DNA from: JBEGQX01 sp041180805
GTDB taxonomy: Bacteria; Planctomycetota; Planctomycetia; Gemmatales; Gemmataceae
Reading direction: 5' to 3'
NCBI GenBank assembly: GCA_041180805.1
Contig: JBEGQX010000113.1
Coordinates: forward strand, 1 to 47,453
Length of the DNA: 47,453 bases
The notes below the pieces were generated by a model. The model was not told where the DNA came from and made no database searches. It saw nothing but the letters and a program-made list of their open reading frames with translations. A program made the position numbers and the translations under genes. Position 1 is the stretch's first letter. Every line of letters begins with the position of its first letter. Of the stretch, positions 45,772 to 47,453 are shown one piece after another.

Positions 45772-46479
45772 ATGTTTAAGAGATCGTTTGGCCTTTTAAT
45801 GACTTTGCTTTTCGTCATAATCCTTCCAGCCTCAGGGGCGGATGACAAAAAGAAAAAAGGGGATGATGGCAAAAACGACCGAATACCATTTTCTCAGGTT
45901 GGTCCCGGGTTGATTGAAGGCAAAGTAAAATCACCGCCTAATGGCAAATCAATCGTTATAGAAATCCCTTATCAACACATTGAAAAAAAAGACGACAATA
46001 AAAAGGATAATGACAAGCCAAATAACAATAACAACAACAAAACTAACAAAAATAACAATAACAAAGGCAAGCAAAGCCCACAGGCAATCCAGGCTCAGCA
46101 AAACAAAAAAATCATGCAGCAACAAATGGAATACCTCCGCACTCATAAAGTTGTTGTGGATTGGAAGGAACTTGAAATCCCTCTCGATGATTCCACCAAA
46201 TTTCGCTCCAAAGAACCCGGAACCGGCTTTGATGACAAAGGAAACATCAAGCGTTATTCATCCGAGGAACTTAAAGCGATGAAAGGTGATTCCAGCCTTC
46301 CGGGTTACGAAGCCAAACCGGAGGAAATACAAGCCGGGCATATCGTCACCATTAACATGGCTAAAAGCAAAACAGGTTCCAAGCTGATACCAACCTTTAT
46401 CATTTCCACAGGCACCTACAACTCTCCAAACGGAAAGAGCACAACCAATAAGGGTGGTTCCCCGGGCAGCAAAAAATAA
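45772..46479 (+). CDS. Secreted Lys/Asn-rich protein of unknown function
   Basis: This 235-residue protein has a signal peptide (about 1-22, cleavage near ASGA). Short Lys/Asp-rich patches follow, with a low-complexity stretch of Asn and Lys (about residues 73-100: DDNKKDNDK, then NNNNNN and NKNNNN). A more ordinary region (about 105-215) includes VVVDWKELEIPLDDSTKFR and a beta-rich IQAGHIVTINMAK segment. I do not recognise a family; the protein is highly basic overall. The Asn/Lys run is probably a disordered linker, and the repeated AAT/AAC/AAA codons there are prone to slippage. No close operon partner is visible: the gene lies 78 bases after the BaiN-like gene and 125 before the M16 gene. 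Confidence 0.72.
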   Translation: MFKRSFGLLMTLLFVIILPASGADDKKKKGDDGKNDRIPFSQVGPGLIEGKVKSPPNGKSIVIEIPYQHIEKKDDNKKDNDKPNNNNNNKTNKNNNNKGKQSPQAIQAQQNKKIMQQQMEYLRTHKVVVDWKELEIPLDDSTKFRSKEPGTGFDDKGNIKRYSSEELKAMKGDSSLPGYEAKPEEIQAGHIVTINMAKSKTGSKLIPTFIISTGTYNSPNGKSTTNKGGSPGSKK

Positions 46480-46526
46480 TCTGCCATTTGAATTGCTCAC
46501 CAAAATGCTGCCTACAAGGTTTCCTG

Positions 46527-46555
46527 TTGTTATTTGGGTCAAAGAATCCTAATAT
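46527..46555 (+). promoter_or_regulatory. Possible sigma-70-type promoter of the M16 peptidase gene
   Basis: TTGTTA (46527-46532), a 17-base spacer and TAATAT (46550-46555) lie about 50 bases before the ATG at 46605. The -10 hexamer is the same as in the cyclophilin promoter. Matches are four of six in each box. Confidence 0.35.
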
Positions 46556-46604
46556 CCTGAGTTGATTGGTAATCAAACCATCACAATTAATTCAGGAGCT
46601 TGGA

Positions 46605-47453
46605 ATGAACAAGGCCTTTCTGGAAAAGTCATTTGCCTTTCTCGTTATTGTCCACTTATTTGCAAATACCACCTCAGCGCAAAATAATGGTTTTCAGGAA
46701 GTTGCAACCATAGAGAACATAACCGAGTACCGCATGAAAAACGGTCTTAAGGTTCTTCTCTATCCAGACCCATCCACATCCAAGGTTACGGTTAATGCAA
46801 CGGTTTTTGTAGGCTCTCGTCATGAAGGTTATGGCGAAGCCGGTATGGCGCACCTGCTGGAACACATGGTTTTCAAGGGAACCAAACAGCACCCGGACAT
46901 ACCCAAGGTTTTAAAGGATCGTGGGGCCATCATGAATGGAACCACCTGGGTTGACAGGACCAATTACTTTGAAACCCTTCCTGCCGATGGAGACAATCTT
47001 GAATTTGCAATCCGGCTGGAAGCAGACCGCCTTTTTAACAGCCTGATTCGCAGGGAAGACCTGGCTTCCGAAATGACAGTAGTAAGGAATGAATTTGAAC
47101 GGGGGGAAAATGACCCGGAGCGCATCCTCAGCCAACGCATGATATCAGCAGCGTTTGAGTGGCATAATTATGGCAAGTCAACCATTGGAAACCGGGCTGA
47201 TATTGAGAGAGTTCCCATCGAACAACTGCAGGCCTTTTACAAAAAGTATTACCGGGTCGATAACATCATGCTTGTGGTGGCTGGTAAATTTCAAAAAGAT
47301 CAGGCCCTTCAGTTAATAGCGAAGTATTTTGGCAACATCCAGACTCCAGCCATACCACTGCCATCGACTTACACGGAAGAACCCCCCCAGGATGGTCAGC
47401 GGCAGGTAGTTCTTCGCAGGGTTGGAAAGGTTGGTTCGGTGGGAGTTGTTTAT
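46605..47453 (+). CDS. M16-family zinc metallopeptidase, N-terminal part (cut by window end)
   Basis: M16 peptidases (pitrilysin-like) degrade peptides in a two-domain, zinc-dependent clamshell. The visible 283 residues start with a signal peptide (MNKAFLEKSFAFLVIVHLFANTTSA). The YRMKNGLKVLLYPDP strand, GMAHLLEHMVFKGT with the inverted zinc motif H-x-x-E-H, and the downstream Glu in VVRNEFERGEN follow, so it looks catalytically complete so far and exported. AGGAG lies nine bases before the ATG. The C-terminal half and any second M16 copy lie outside the window. Reverse-strand reading frames here are shadows. Confidence 0.92.
   Translation, partial: MNKAFLEKSFAFLVIVHLFANTTSAQNNGFQEVATIENITEYRMKNGLKVLLYPDPSTSKVTVNATVFVGSRHEGYGEAGMAHLLEHMVFKGTKQHPDIPKVLKDRGAIMNGTTWVDRTNYFETLPADGDNLEFAIRLEADRLFNSLIRREDLASEMTVVRNEFERGENDPERILSQRMISAAFEWHNYGKSTIGNRADIERVPIEQLQAFYKKYYRVDNIMLVVAGKFQKDQALQLIAKYFGNIQTPAIPLPSTYTEEPPQDGQRQVVLRRVGKVGSVGVVY

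Noticed and set aside
1..47453. Defence island, toxin-antitoxin pair, CRISPR or mobile element
   Set aside because: I found no repeat array, transposase, integrase, restriction or toxin gene; gene content and composition look chromosomal throughout.

Overview
The window (about 46-47% GC by eye) looks like a chromosomal stretch from a planctomycete or close relative. The grounds are a giant UvrA made of two UvrA copies in one chain, secreted VIT/VWA, DUF1573 and HEAT-repeat proteins, Tat-exported TIM-barrel and hydrolase-like proteins, a baeRF-family protein next to a PAC2 protein, an FHA-GAF-PP2C phosphatase, and many GTG/TTG starts with weak ribosome sites. This assignment is an inference from gene content; no rRNA or marker tree is available. 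I see no tRNA, rRNA, CRISPR, insertion sequence, phage gene or classical defence cassette. Nearly all of the window is coding.

Layout. 1-1.7 kb (minus): 3'-truncated ferredoxin-NADP reductase behind a Tat-exported TIM-barrel protein. 1.8-5.2 kb: secreted VIT-VWA protein (minus) divergent from a Tat-exported alpha/beta-hydrolase-like protein (plus). 5.2-7.1 kb (minus): ECF sigma factor followed by a membrane anti-sigma-like protein. 7.3-15.1 kb (plus): the 2309-residue double UvrA, overlapping a CbiM-like metal-transport component by 4 bases. 15.1-17 kb (minus): MutS2 lacking the Smr domain. 17.1-18.2 kb (plus): ThiO-like oxidase. 18.3-20.8 kb (minus): lipA-tmk-holB operon. 20.9-24.3 kb (plus): two tandem cyclophilins with a strong terminator, then PAC2 and baeRF genes. 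24.3-26.7 kb (minus): exported protein with an esterase-like domain whose catalytic residues appear lost. 26.9-29.4 kb (plus): zinc-ribbon membrane protein and HEAT-repeat protein. 29.4-36.1 kb (minus): FHA-GAF-phosphatase with clpS, pyruvate carboxylase, DUF1573 protein. 36.3-40.2 kb (minus): operon of response regulator, histidine kinase, unknown protein and ComF, behind a structured leader. 40.5-42.4 kb (minus): mnmG. 42.5-47.5 kb (plus): phosphoglucomutase, BaiN/HI0933 flavoprotein, Lys/Asn-rich secreted protein, and an M16 peptidase cut by the window end.

Functional themes are housekeeping (tRNA modification, lipoate, dTMP, clamp loading, anaplerosis), DNA repair and recombination (UvrA, MutS2), signalling (ECF sigma, two-component pair, FHA phosphatase) and protein quality control (cyclophilins, ClpS, PAC2, baeRF). 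The least ordinary items are the double UvrA with its C-terminal tandem domain of unknown function, the esterase-like protein without catalytic Ser and His, the four-gene signalling/comF operon with three hairpins in its leader, and an ECF-type promoter that would decide the sigma factor's own start codon.
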